A stretch of 64,000 bases of DNA, taken from Uloborus plumipes (Eukaryota; Arthropoda; Arachnida; Araneae; Uloboridae). Positions 21,985-32,960 of the stretch are shown here, piece after piece. The position numbers and the translations under genes were made by a program. The stretch's first letter is position 1. Every line of letters starts with the position of its first letter. The notes under the pieces are model-generated. The model did not search any database. It was not told the origin of the DNA and worked only from the letters and a program-made list of their open reading frames with translations. The stretch lies in assembly GCA_038373865.1 (NCBI GenBank), contig JAXGGA010003425.1:38878-102877 (forward strand). The letters run 5' to 3'.

Positions 21985-24179
21985 CGTGACCACCATATGT
22001 AAAAAATTCGCTGTACCTATACAAATAGATTCATTGCACTTCTAAGCATATGTATTGTATTTTTCCAAATTTTGCTTTAGTAACATTGTTTCTAACGTTA
22101 ATTTTTTCTTCCCAAAGGCAGATATTATTCAACTTTTATAAAACAACTTACTTGACATAAAATTGGACTTACTATACATTAAAGATATCAAATTTGTAAC
22201 CATTAATGTTTTAGGAAATTGCTGTAGCACTGTAAGTCCAAATAATGATCATGGTTAAATGTAAAATCCAAAGATATTCAAAAACTCACAAAGAGAAAAA
22301 CACAACTAATTAGTTTTGCATTCGTTATAAACAATCAGGAAATGATTTGAAGTCGTGTTCCCAAACAAAATATTTGTTTAAATATTCTCTTTGATCCATC
22401 ATTACTTTTCAAAACAATGAATTATACCAAGGCTTCACTAGATAGCGTCTTATACAGGCTGTATCATTACTCAAAACATCAATGGTAAAGATTTGCCCAC
22501 TAGAGAGCGCTGAACGAGGACCACCCAAAAGTTTGTTTACAATAATTAGCATATTGTTTCTACTGTAAAAAGTGATGTTTATCCTATTTTTAAGGGTTAA
22601 AAATATTGATATAGTTAACTGAAGTGGAGTACAGAGTGAATTGATGCCGAAGGCCTTATTAGTACTGCTTTTTAGGGGAAATAAATTCCCTTTTCAGGTA
22701 AAGTTGGTCGCAACTCATGATTCAGTCATACGACATTCATTCATTGTTTACTTTCTTCGAATTAGCAACATATAGCAATGGCGTTCAATTTTGACATCTG
22801 TACATTAATAAAATATACGCTTAAATTCGCAGCCGATAAATAAAAATGTAGCAATGAAATAATATTGTTCTATTTACTATTTTGTTTCATTATTGTTGCT
22901 CACACGATCTTAATTGCTATGCAAAAGCTCAGATGTTCATTTTGATAGCGTTGACCCATCAGAGCGATAAATGGCAAATCTATTCGTAGAGACATTTCAT
23001 TTTGATGCCCCAGAATGAAATGTACAGTAATGAAGCAATGGTGTTCAACGGAAAGACGATTGACAACAAAACATATTAATTTCTTTAGTAACAACGAAAT
23101 GAGCATATATAATTGTTTGGTACTAAAGAGCAATACAAGTACGAAAAAAATAAACAAAACTACAATATTACGAAGACCAACTGCAAAATTTTGTTTTCAT
23201 TTACACAACATTAAAAGGTAATGTTCTTTTTATGTTAAATTTCACACATTGATAATATTTCGATAATTGGGAATCTGCTGTGGTTGCCAAATTTTTGGCG
23301 ATAATTACATTATTTTGTTGCTTTTTAGTTTATGTTTGCGAAGGAAGTATTTCCCTCACTCATAAATTGGCCACAAAGATTTAATGCCAATAGGGAAAGA
23401 TAACCAGACTTCCAATCACCGAAATCTTCCCTTTTTTGTTTCTAATTTCACACATACGTTTAATACTTGAAAGTAAAATAATGGGCCAACTGAAAAAAAG
23501 CTGCGAAATAATGTGAGAATTCTTATTAAAAAACTCGCCAAATCAACTTTAAAAGCTCCATTAGCATGTAACATAATAAGTTTAATAAATATATCGAGCC
23601 ATTATTATCATTGAAATTTAAATTAAAATGCAAAATAAGAGAAAAGAAGCAACCATGAAGACGATGCAAGCTTAAAATTTTAATCTTCGCTTAGGTGGTA
23701 AGAAAATACATCGCCAAGTTAAAAAATGTACCTATAACTGAAACGTACATACTACCAAAGATCTCGGTTATTGAAATATTCTCAAAAGCTTTACGGAAAA
23801 AAAATTCTTGATGTGCTTTTCAAGATATTAGTGCCATAGTCATTCCAAAATGTCCATTAAAATGTAAAAAAATCGCCAAATAAATTAATTTAAACATCTA
23901 AACTCATCAAAAGTTTTGATGGAACTATCGTTCCAAAATAGCCATTTATCGCTCTGCGGTGCCAATGTCGCTTCATAGTTAATTAATAATTAGAATCAAT
24001 TAAAATGAAAAATAATTCGCTAACTAATTAAAACAAGCCGTTAAAATGCAGAATAAACCAACAAATCGAACGAGCTATTAAATGACGTTAAAATATAATA
24101 AAATAGAATTGAATGCCAAATTGTAAAATTGTCGCCAACAAATTAACTTTTAATTTTGTCTTTTATTATCTGATTTGTA

Positions 24180-25463
24180 TCTTTACTAATATATAAAGCT
24201 GTAGAGTTTGTTTGTTTGTTTGTTTGAACGCGCTAATCTCAGGAACTACTGGTTCGATTTGAAAAATTCTTTTTGTGTTGAATAGTTCATTTATCCAGAA
24301 AGACTTTAGGCTATAGTTTGAAAAGATTCGACAAGCGATTCGTTTTTTATTCGAATTCAAGGCAATTTTCTCATAAATCGCCGAATACTGGGGTTAAAAA
24401 TTACTTGCACATATTAATGTTATATATCGTTGGAAGCAGAAAAATTTTGTCCGTCTTATGCAGTTTGTTCCGATTCTCCAACTTAAACACAGCACGAGTT
24501 ATTCAATTTTTAAACTTGCCTTTTGCAAGGCTTCACCCGATTTCTTGCAATACTTGGTTCATTAAAACCATCAATAAAAAATAAACTAATTATTCCACAG
24601 TTTTGATTTTTACGCCATTGGATAGAGAGATATTTTTAACCCCAGAATTGATTTGACTTACAGTCGAAGAACCAAGCTTTTATCTCCACTAGAAAAAAAG
24701 TTACAAGCGTTTGAACTTTGAGTTCGAAAACCTCTTTCCTGATCAAACTATTAAAGTTTTATTGCGTTGCTATGGCGACATCTTTTAAATTCATTGTTGG
24801 TGTCCTTTTCTTCATTTCGTTTCTTAAAAGCATTTCATTTTACGGCGTTTCAACAAGGCAAATAATGCGATCGTCCGTGTTTCACTTGAATTCCTGCATA
24901 CTTAATGCCTTATATTTTTTTTCTGGTACCATTTTGAAAATGAATTGCAATTTGGATTTTTTTTGGCTGCGATCTAAATATTAAAACAACTTTTTTGTTT
25001 GGAATTTTGCAATTAATGTTACAGGAAGAGAGCGGTTTGGAAATATTTGTTTTTGGTAGGGAATTGTATTTGTTTATTAGGGAGAGTGTTAAATATGTGC
25101 TACTTGACATTGTTTTTATTCCTGAGGAAGCGTGCAAATAATGCGATTGACTTTTTTATGCGGGAAAGTTTTTTAGCGAGCCGCTTTAGCGGGGAGTAGT
25201 TTTTTGAAACCGGTTTCGCTAAAACTTTCCTCCCTCCTTTAAATGCGAGCCGCCTTGGCGGCGAGTAATTTGTTTTAAGTTTCCTTACTACTTTAAAGGC
25301 GAGCCGCCTTGGCGGCGAGTAGTTTGCTGAAACTTTCCTCGCTACTTTAAAGGCGAGCTGCCTTGGCGGTTATATATCATTATATACCGCCTTGACGGCG
25401 AGTAGTTCATTTAAATTTTCATCACTACTTTAAAGTCCGTGCAACGCCGGGCCCCACAGCTAG
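24180..25463 (+). mobile_element. non-autonomous Helitron
   Basis: It starts TC after A24179 and ends CTAG (25460-25463) before T25464, the A^T insertion rule of Helitrons. The start contains ACTAATATATAAAG, a TTTG run and CGCTAATCTCAGGAACTAC, a Helitron opening I recall from many arthropods. The 3' end has a short GC hairpin (GCCGGGC) before CACAGCTAG. It has no Rep/helicase frame and carries a minisatellite near its 3' end. Confidence 0.75.
25176..25435 (+). repeat. about 54-bp minisatellite within the Helitron
   Basis: GCGAGCCGC-type starts occur at 25176, 25245, 25299 and 25353 (spacings 69, 54, 54), followed by a fifth variant after TATATACCGCC. Each unit has the self-complementary CCGCCTTGGCGG and ends with CTACTTTAAAG. 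Confidence 0.8.
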
Positions 25464-26285
25464 TTATTTGTATATAATATATGTTAGTTACCATAAACTT
25501 CGATAGATGTCGCTGGACGTGGACCACCGTTTTTATCCCAAAAGATTTTGATCAAATGAAGCAGCCTGCATAAAATGCTATCTAGTGAAACCTTGGTTAT
25601 ACGTTCATTAAATTTGAAGTACAAAATATTTTTTTCTGCTTCCATCCGAGAAAATGAACACACATATGAAGTTGATGCACAGCAAATTTTAGTTATGGAT
25701 GCTCTGAATATCTTTACAAAATTCCAAAAATAAAAAAAGAATATTTCTTTTAGCAAGGAACCTAATAATATTTATCATTACAATATTTGTAAAATTTACA
25801 GACTATACGATTCCAATTTAACTTTTAATTGACCAATCACTTCCAATTCAAAACACTGATAAAAACGTAAGGTACGACTAAGACTACAGTATAGTGGATT
25901 TTTTCCCCCATATAAAAATGTTTATTCTATGCGGAAAAAAAAAACAAAAGCATACAGACACGCCCCTTTTTATACCAATTTCTAGAGGAGAAATACATCT
26001 AAAATATAAAAGTTCACTGATTACAGAAATTATTTCGTCAAAAATAATAGCACTTATTGCATGAATATAAAATCAATCGCTGAAACATTTCATCAGAAAT
26101 CAATTACATCAATTTACCGGTAAGTTGGCTCCGTTTGTTTACAATAAAAAAGGAAACAATACTTTATATTGAGTTGAGTTGTCGAAGACTGCTTTGCCTT
26201 TCCATATTTCTAGTTCAGTTTAATATCATGGAGTAAAAATAAATGCAGTTTACCAGAGAAACGTAAAGGAAGATCTTAGGCAGGA

Positions 26286-26585
26286 ATTCAAGTGAAACAG
26301 GCGATCGCAAATTACAATCGCTACTGGAAATGAATTACATTAGAACGTTTCTTGATAAAAACATCGTGACGTCAGCGTGACGTTTGCGTGACGTTTGCCT
26401 ATGAAAAACGAGCTAAATAAAACGTCACAGCCTACTTGGCGAATAAGAGGAGATCAGTGACTGCTTGTGAGCTCTTATTGGCTCCACCCGTAGTGACGTC
26501 AGTGCCAAGTTAAGTTGATGATAATGTAATTCACTTCCAGTAGCGATTGCAATTCGAAGCGATTGCAATGGTGTTTCACTTGAAT
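26286..26585. mobile_element. TIR MITE with CRE-bearing core, copy 1
   Basis: The arms ATTCAAGTGAAACA and TTACAATCGCTACTGGAA, matched inverted at the right, bound a core with repeated TGACGTCA/TGACGTTTGC motifs and CTTATTGGCTCCACCCGTAG. The core is shared with 39980-40178, whose ends differ. Confidence 0.6.
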
Positions 26586-26814
26586 CAATGCCTCAATTTT
26601 TGCTGTAATTCTAGCAATATAGGAAATTAAAATCATTTCCCAATGATAAATTTTTGGTTTTGGGGAATTTCCAAATGGGGAGCTGCAAGAGGATTTGGGG
26701 AGGATTTGGATCACATTACTTATTACTAAGTGGGCAGATAAGTGGGGTATGTCAGTAAATGTTGGGAAATGTCAAGTTCTATATTTAGGTCATGGAAACA
26801 AAGGTACAAGCTAC

Positions 26815-27672
26815 TAGTTACGGATTCCGGGCTGTTGTGCCGTGGTATGAATGGCTTTAATCCATTACGTTTCGATCGCAACTGCGGCGGTCATCTTCAG
26901 TGGGTGTCGTTGATTAATTTGGCGACTGATGCGAAATTTCGAACTGCTGCAAGATTTTAAATTGAAAACGCAGCGCCCCCTACCTTCCGGCTCGGGATTG
27001 ACAGATGACTGGATGCCAAAGCTTGTTAACTTTTACTTCTTCCTCCTTCTTGTTAAAATTGTTTGGGTGTTTGAAAATTTCAATGGCCTCTCTATGCAAT
27101 CTGGGGAAAAAATTTGAAGTCCGTGAAATTATTTTGGCCTCTTTGAATTTTATATCATGGATTCCATTACTGAAAGTGTGCTCGGCGATCGCCGACTTTT
27201 CAGTCTGACCCAGCCGGCAATTTCTCTGATGCTCTTTGATTCTTGTATTAACAATAATTGTTAAGCGGAGCACACTTTCAGTAATGGAATCTATGACATA
27301 AAATTCAAAGAGGCCAAAATAATTTCACGGACTTCAAATTTTTTCCCCAGATTGCATAGAGAGGCCATTGAAATTTTCAAACACCCAAACAATTTTAACA
27401 AGAAAAAGGAAGAAGTAAAAGTTAACAAGCTTTAGCATCCAGTCATCTGTCAATCCCGAGCCGGAAGGTAGAGGGCGCTGCGTTTTCAATTTAAAATATT
27501 GCAGCAGTTCGAAATTTCGCATCAGTCGCCAAATTAATCAACGACACCCACTGAAGATGACCGCCGCAGTTGCGATCGAAACGTAATGGATTAAAGCCAT
27601 TCAGACCACGGCACAACAGCCTGGAATCCGTAACTAGTATTTACTCCGGCCGTGAAAGCCTTCATTCTTACA
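26815..27672. mobile_element. Penelope-like element, two 3' ends head to head
   Basis: ACAAAGGTACAAGCTA at 26799-26814 is repeated exactly at 27673-27688, a 16-bp TSD. The insert is a palindrome: the left arm (26815-27182, minus) and right arm (27270-27672, plus) hold the same element end, facing outward, with an 87-bp unpaired centre. Both arms encode the last part of a GIY-YIG endonuclease. Inverted, 5'-truncated copies inserted together are usual for Penelope-like elements. The right copy has about 35 bp more 3' sequence. Confidence 0.8.
26980..27273 (-). pseudogene. GIY-YIG endonuclease C-terminus of Penelope-like element
   Basis: The frame reads NTRIKEHQRNCRLGQ, then KSAIAEHTFSNGIHDIKF, then LHREAIEIFKHPNNFNKK and LWHPVI. 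These match the R-x2-EH, A-x-AEH and RE-x2-EI-x-K positions of the GIY-YIG domain ending Penelope-like proteins. The GIY and YIG strands and the reverse transcriptase are absent. A shorter copy of the same coding end lies on the plus strand at about 27270-27440. Confidence 0.75.
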
Positions 27673-28204
27673 AAGGTACAAGCTATTATCTACAGGGCTC
27701 AGTTGTAATTTGGGCAGAAAGTGTTGTCGATCTGGGAGTTTTAATTAATCAGGACTTCAAATTTAGTCAGCAGTGCAGTGTAGCAAGTAACAAAGCCAAC
27801 AGGATGCTGGGGGTTATCAATAAATCTATTTCAAACAAATCTAAAAAGGTTCTTCTGCCCCTGTATAGGAGTTTGGGGAAACCTCATTAGGAGTATGCTA
27901 TTCAGTTTTGGTCTCCACATCTTAAGAAAGATATTAATTTTCTGGAAAAGGTTCAAAGGCGGGCTTCAAGGATAGTAAATGGGCTTACAGATTTAGAATA
28001 TGGTTCCAGGCTTAGAATGCTTAAGATGTAGTCTTGAGCAAAGGAGAGTCAGAAGGGACATGATCCAATTGTTTAAATTTATCAAAATGAATGATGTTGA
28101 TGGCGGGCTAAACTTTTGTTTAGAAAGCAGGACAAGGGGACACTGTTTTAGCTATTTAAGTCTCAGGCTAACCTAGAGGTGAGGAAAAATTACTATTTCA
28201 GTAG

Positions 28205-28399
28205 TGTAAACAATGATTTTTGCTAATGGCAACAGTTATTGATGGAATGAGGACTTCGAGATTTTAATGACGCGAAACGGGTATTAAGAAAATTGGTTTT
28301 CAAGGTTATGTCGTATGTTTCCAAGTCAGTGTTATGTATTTTCGATGTTTTACGAATTGTTTAAAGTAATTACGTTTAAATAAAGTTTATTAGTTTACA
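28205..28399 (+). repeat. gypsy 5' LTR
   Basis: 195 bp, TG...CA, with AATAAA near its 3' end (within TTTAAATAAAGTTTATT). Confidence 0.88.
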
Positions 28400-28401
28400 A
28401 T

Positions 28402-28440
28402 TCAGAAGTGGGATTCGAACCCACGCCCACATTCGTGGAC
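28402..28440 (+). promoter_or_regulatory. primer-binding site complementary to a class II tRNA 3' third
   Basis: Just inside the 5' LTR, the complement of this stretch reads as a tRNA from variable arm to acceptor: CCAC-GAAT-GTGG, then the T arm GTGGG-TTCGAAT-CCCAC, then TTCTGA. The long variable arm marks Leu or Ser; Leu fits best from memory. The match of about 39 nt is well beyond the usual 8-18. Confidence 0.75.
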
Positions 28441-28464
28441 CAGAAATAATTAACAGTAACTTAT

Positions 28465-29021
28465 TTGAACAGTCAAAGAAATATAAAACCACAACTTGCT
28501 AGATGGGTTGAGCAATTGAGCGAATTTGACTATGTAGTAAAGCAAAAGCCTGGATCTCAAATGTCACACGTGGATGCTTTAAGTCGTGCTTCAATTGAAA
28601 ATGTTGGTGATGAAAATCAGGACATGCAAGACAAAGGGAGAGATAATCAGTCGGAGCCTAGAGTGTTATATATTGCTGCGGAAGAGGATGAAGTAGCCCT
28701 GATACAGACACAGGATGATGAGCTGCAAGTTATCATTGAAAAGTTGAAGAACCCTAAACTTAGCAAGAAAAAGAATCTTGATACCAAATTTGAACTTATC
28801 AACGGTATTTTATACCATGTTCAGGATGTTGATGGGAAGAAAAGAAAACAATTCGTAATGCCCAAGTCCATGCGAAAATATCTTGCCGTACGATTTCATG
28901 ATTTTACTGGTCATTTTGGAGTTGATAAAGTTGTCGCTTTAATATCTCAACAATTTTGGTTCCCCCGCATGAGCAGCTACATCAAACAACACATACAACA
29001 ATGCGTAACATGTGCTCTTAC
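28465..29021 (+). pseudogene. gypsy pol: RNase H tail and integrase zinc finger
   Basis: The frame opens in the RNase H tail (LARWVEQLSEFDYVVKQKPG, then HVDALSRA) and continues through an acidic linker to the integrase HHCC finger (FHDFTGHFGVDKVVAL, then CVTCAL). It has no start of its own because the upstream pol is deleted. It is cut at 29021 by the hAT MITE; the frame runs on meaninglessly into that element. Confidence 0.85.
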
Positions 29022-29829
29022 TAGAGATGCAAAGGGTGGAAAAAAGACGGTTTATTCCCGGGAAAAAACCGGGTTTTTTGGGAAGGGAATTTTGAAAATT
29101 CCCGAGAGTTTTGGGAATTTTCAAAATTTTAAGAAATTCTGGTTTTGAAATTTGTATTTATTACTCTAATTAGATAGTAGATACATTCAAAAGATATTCT
29201 CAAAAATTATGCTTTGCAATGAGTGCTTAGATGTAATCATTGCTTCTCCATGTGTTAATTATTGATGGTTTAGTTAAATAGTCATATATTTTTGGCAGAG
29301 AAAAACGGGATGCTAAGAAGTTGAATTTAAAAATTAGGTTATCTATCCTTCCTAGATTAAACCACTGGTTCAAGTATTGCTTCAGATCATTGCTCTAAAT
29401 TTTTTTTTTTTTTCAAATACAATGTTTATTATTTTGTGTAACTAACATAACTTTATTATATTTTTTACATTTCTAACATAATGTTTTTTCTGATGTTATT
29501 TGATGTAGGCCACATTACCACATTTTTTAAAACGTCAAGTCAAACACATTATTCCAATAGACTGGGTTGTCTAAGAACGTTTATTTCAGCATTATTTTTC
29601 TCTCTCTTTTCTAAAAGCTCCAAAGATGTTTTGAAATTTGCATTTTTGGCTGTAATAATGACGAAGTCTTTTATTTTTTACTCACACATTAGGCATTACA
29701 ACTACGTAAAATATCACTATGTTTGATTACACTCAAAATTCCCAATGTTCCCCAAAATTCCCAGTTTATTCCCGAAAATTCATAGGTTTTTTCCCGGCTT
29801 TCAAAAACTGCGGGTTTTTTGCATCTCTA
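29022..29829. mobile_element. hAT MITE in the gypsy integrase, perfect 8-bp TSD
   Basis: GCTCTTAC at 29014-29021 is repeated at 29830-29837. The ends are TAGAGATGCAAA and TTTGCATCTCTA, the YAGRGATGCA TIR of hAT elements. The interior has inverted CCCGGGAAAAAACCGGG/TTTTTTCCCGG-like subterminal sequence and no transposase. The reading frame of the gypsy integrase is the same on both sides, so this is the latest event in the stack. Confidence 0.9.
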
Positions 29830-30956
29830 GCTCTTACGAAAATTCCATCAGGAAAAGTTCAAGGAAAATTAAACCCTATCCCACCAGGCAAACGGCCATT
29901 TGATATTATTCATGTAGATTTTTTGGGCCCATTCGTTTTAAGCTCAAATCGCAATAACGAACTCCTGGTGTTTGTTGATAACTTGACAAAATTTGTTCGT
30001 TTGCGTCCTTGTTCGAGTTGGTCAACTAAATGTGCATTAAAACACTTTGAAGAATTTATCAATGATTTTGGAAGTCCTAATCGTGTGGTAACTGATCGTG
30101 CACCCTGCTTCAAATCGGAAGGTTTTGACGAGTTTTGCTCGAAGTATGGAATAAAACATACATTCAACTGCACCCAAAGACCTCAAAAAAACGGTCAAGT
30201 CGAGAGAATAAATCGCGTTCTTATCCCAATGATATCTTCCAATGCTGTTAAGGATTCTCACAAAGATTGGGACAAAACACTATCCAATATTCAACGATGT
30301 ATAAACTGGACCCCAAGCAAATCGACAGGTAAACCACCTTTTGAACTGTTATATGGTTTTAAACCTGTGAAGCTTGGAGATTTTCCCAAAGAATTACTGC
30401 CTGATTCCGAAGAATATTCACGACCCGAGTCACTTCGAGAGGAAGCTCGTGAAAACATTTTGAAAGCTCAGATGAGAATGAAACATGATTTTGACAAGCG
30501 TCATTGTGAAGCTTATAAGTACTCAGTCGGCGATGTGGTTGTACTCAAACGATCCCCAGAGTTTACTGGGACTAGCACAAAAACTCAAGCCAAATATCGC
30601 GGTCCTTTCGTAATCATTAAACTCTTACCGTCGGATGTGTATCAAGTTGCGGACTTCCGAACGCAAGGGCAAGGACGCAAAAGGCGACCTCATACGACTA
30701 CAGCACATGCTTCACAAATTAAACTATTTCACATTGTTAGCGAGGAAGATAAGACACTAGATAATGTGACATGCAGCTATTTAGACGATGAATCACAAAA
30801 TGATGAACCCATCTCCCACTTTCATGGTATCGGCGAGACAGCACAGCCTGAGCAAGATGAATCATATACATCCCGTACGCCAAGATCAACAAAGTTGCCT
30901 AGTTGCCTAGTCATGTACTCTAGGTCGTGGACGACCATATTTTTAGGATGGCCGAA
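29830..30956 (+). pseudogene. gypsy pol: integrase catalytic core and C-terminus
   Basis: The frame holds the retroviral-type integrase core with all three acidic positions visible: D in IIHVDFLGPF, D in VVTDRAPCF and E in QKNGQVERINRVL. A C-terminal domain with YRGPFVIIKLLPSDVYQVADF follows, then a basic and acidic tail. The frame ends at a stop inside the 3' LTR. It belongs to the Ty3/gypsy group. The core looks intact, but the N-terminal finger is separated by the MITE. Confidence 0.88.
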
Positions 30957-31151
30957 TGTAAACAATGATTTTTGCTAATGGCAACAGTTATTGATGGAAT
31001 GAGGACTTCGAGATTTTAATGACGCGAGACGGGTATTAAGAAAATTGGTTTTCAAGGTTATGTCGTATGTTTCCAAGTCAGTGTTATGTATTTTCGATGT
31101 TTTACGAGTTGTTTAAAGTAATTACGTTTAAATAAAGTTTATTAGTTTACA
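30957..31151 (+). repeat. gypsy 3' LTR
   Basis: 195 bp. It differs from the 5' LTR at, for example, GCGAGACGGG against GCGAAACGGG and ACGAGTTG against ACGAATTG. It is preceded by a weak purine tract (TAGGATGGCCGAA). Confidence 0.88.
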
Positions 31152-31204
31152 GTAGGGTTGTGAGTATCTGGAACAGCTTACCGGAGGAGGTTGTTATGAG
31201 TAAG

Positions 31205-31584
31205 CCCAAGTAACACTGAAACGCAACCTTTACATTTCATTACGTTACAATTGGTTGACATATCGTTACTGTTTTCCAGGCAACGTGATAACACGCTATT
31301 TTGAAGATTCGTCACAAAAGCAAAATTTTGAAATGTAACATTTCGTTGCAAATTAATTATACTTTAAACGTTGACAAACATGCTGAAAGATAACGCAACA
31401 TCACGTTGCTTATCGTTGTTTGCTACATCCACTGCTCAACTAGTCGCTTTTGGCGGGAATCTTTGCATTCTTCATTGTCGATTCTCTGCTGTTGTGTTGT
31501 GCGCGTGATCGGTTTTCATTTTGTAATTTTGCTCAATCAGTCAATTAGATTCAAATAAAGGTTTGTATTCTGCATTACTTTTTT
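31205..31584. other. non-coding after the LINE
   Basis: It begins CCCAAGTAACACTGAAACGC, reminiscent of the CCCAAGTAGCA end at 54943. ACGTTGC and CGTTGC phrases recur. No matching second end was found. Confidence 0.35.
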
Positions 31585-31885
31585 TACCCGACTACGGCAA
31601 AGCCTAAAGGAAGGGTTATGTTTTTATCAGTCTGGCTATGTTTGTGGTTAAGGATGTTCCACCGTAGCTCCTAAACTATTCATTCGATTTTGATGAATGA
31701 GGTGCCAATCGATTCGTTTTCGAGTCTCGAGTGTCATAGGCTACTTTTTATTAGAATTTAACAAGAGGAAAGATCGATTATTCCTAGACAAGCACCGATT
31801 TTTACCGATATTTTCGGAGCTAATTGTGTTCAACAATGAATTGCCAGTGTAAGGCTTACCTAGATTTCAGCATGAAATTAGTTCA
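31585..31885 (+). repeat. CCCGACTACGGC repeat, copy 1
   Basis: About 300 bp starting ACCCGACTACGGCAAAGCC, closely repeated at 35206-35530 in the same orientation with few differences. Confidence 0.8.
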
Positions 31886-32960
31886 AAGCAATATATATTA
31901 GGGTGGAGTGAAAAAATAAAAGTACAAAATAAGTTTAGCCTGTGTGCGGAAAAGTTGCCCCTTATGAAGCTTATTTATTGTACAAAATTTTAGCAAAATA
32001 AAATAATATCTTTATCTGCCTATCTGGCCTTAAATTTTAAGTATTTTGCTTAAATTTTAAATATCTGGCAAAAACGAAATGATAAAAATATAAGCCCTCT
32101 CATTTGAAGTTACGAATGATTGACACTAAACTTTATTATTTGAAATAAATAGTCAGATAATAAGTGAATGACCTTGCAATTGTAGGATGATCTGTAAGTG
32201 TACAATTGTACATAGCGCTTGCGTACCGCGCGTGCTCTTCCTGGCAGACCAATGTTTACGATCACTTATTGTGTACTATCAATTGCGGTTTTTTTTCTTC
32301 AAGTTAGTTGAACTCCTATCGTTAGAACGTTGTTTTTAGTTTATATTACATGTAAGCATTTTTTCCCGTTCACGTGAGTACTTCTATGTAGTTATCACAC
32401 GTTACTTGGGGCATTTCAAAATGCCCAAGATTCGATCACAAGACAAGTTTGGAACTCCTGAAATCTTCAAACATAATATTCTACATACGTAGGCTGGTGT
32501 ATAATACATTTATATATAGGCCTATAACTTTTATAAACAAATTAAAAGGAACCTGCTGATATAGATGATGTTCTCGTGTAAGGAATGATCTCAAATGCTT
32601 ATGGGGTAAAAGCTCACTTCCTTCTATATCGATCAACAGATACCATCTAAGGTAAGATATACGAAATATCGTAATGTTAAAAAGAATTTAAAACAAAAAG
32701 GTGTACTACATTTTTTTCAAAAAGGTTGTGTCTTTTAGAAAATCAGTTGAACAAAATCTTTTTGATATTTCATTATGAAAATGCAAGGATTTTGTTCTCT
32801 GTTCTTACAAAATTAAAGGGCATTTTTAACGGATCAAAAAACACTAGGTAAACTGATAATTGGAAATGTTGATACAAAAGCAAACAAAATGATTGAATAG
32901 AGATTAAAACGGAACGACAGAGCAGCTGAAAGAACTAAAAATATTCAACTGCAAGATATT

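Larger units (their letters stand above)
22428..25602. repeat. inverted repeat ends enclosing about 3.2 kb
   Basis: CCAAGGCTTCACTAGATAGC at the left is matched, inverted, by GCTATCTAGTGAAACCTTGG at the right, with CAGGCTG pairing further in. The interior is AT-rich, holds the Helitron 24180-25463 and degenerate ATCGCCAAATAAATTAA phrases at 23440-24140, and has no transposase frame. It could be a large non-autonomous TIR element. Confidence 0.5.
28205..31151 (+). mobile_element. Ty3/gypsy LTR retrotransposon, large internal deletion
   Basis: The two 195-bp LTRs (28205-28399 and 30957-31151) run from TGTAAACAATG to TTTACA and differ at only a few sites, so insertion is recent. GTAG flanks both sides (28201-28204 and 31152-31155) as a 4-bp TSD. 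Between them lie a tRNA-complementary primer site and only the end of pol (RNase H tail and integrase). Gag, protease and reverse transcriptase are missing. A hAT MITE then split the integrase. It cannot transpose by its own proteins. Confidence 0.9.
26690..31204 (+). pseudogene. CR1-like LINE fragment split by two retroelements
   Basis: Three pieces, 26690-26814, 27673-28204 and 31152-31204, together encode the C-terminal part of a CR1-type reverse transcriptase (WADKWGMSVNVGKCQVLYLG; DLGVLINQDFKFSQQC; SISNKSKKVLLPLYRSL; then IWNSLPEEVV). Stops interrupt it near 27888 and 28029. The Penelope-like insertion carries a 16-bp TSD and the gypsy insertion a 4-bp TSD, and both interrupt the same LINE, so the LINE is the oldest layer. 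It is a diverged relative of 17640-18468. Confidence 0.8.

Noticed and set aside
24166..25137. Several 60-90-residue frames in the Helitron
   Set aside because: None has Rep or helicase motifs; they are chance frames in a non-autonomous copy.
27545..27590. Hammerhead-like core (CTGAAGA then CGAAAC) at the Penelope-like 3' end
   Set aside because: Penelope-like elements can carry hammerheads, but here stem II does not pair next to the core and no matching stem I or cleavage site was found. The stretch reads better as the end of the coding region.
28402..28445. tRNA gene fragment on its own
   Set aside because: Its position directly inside the 5' LTR makes it the primer-binding site of the gypsy element.
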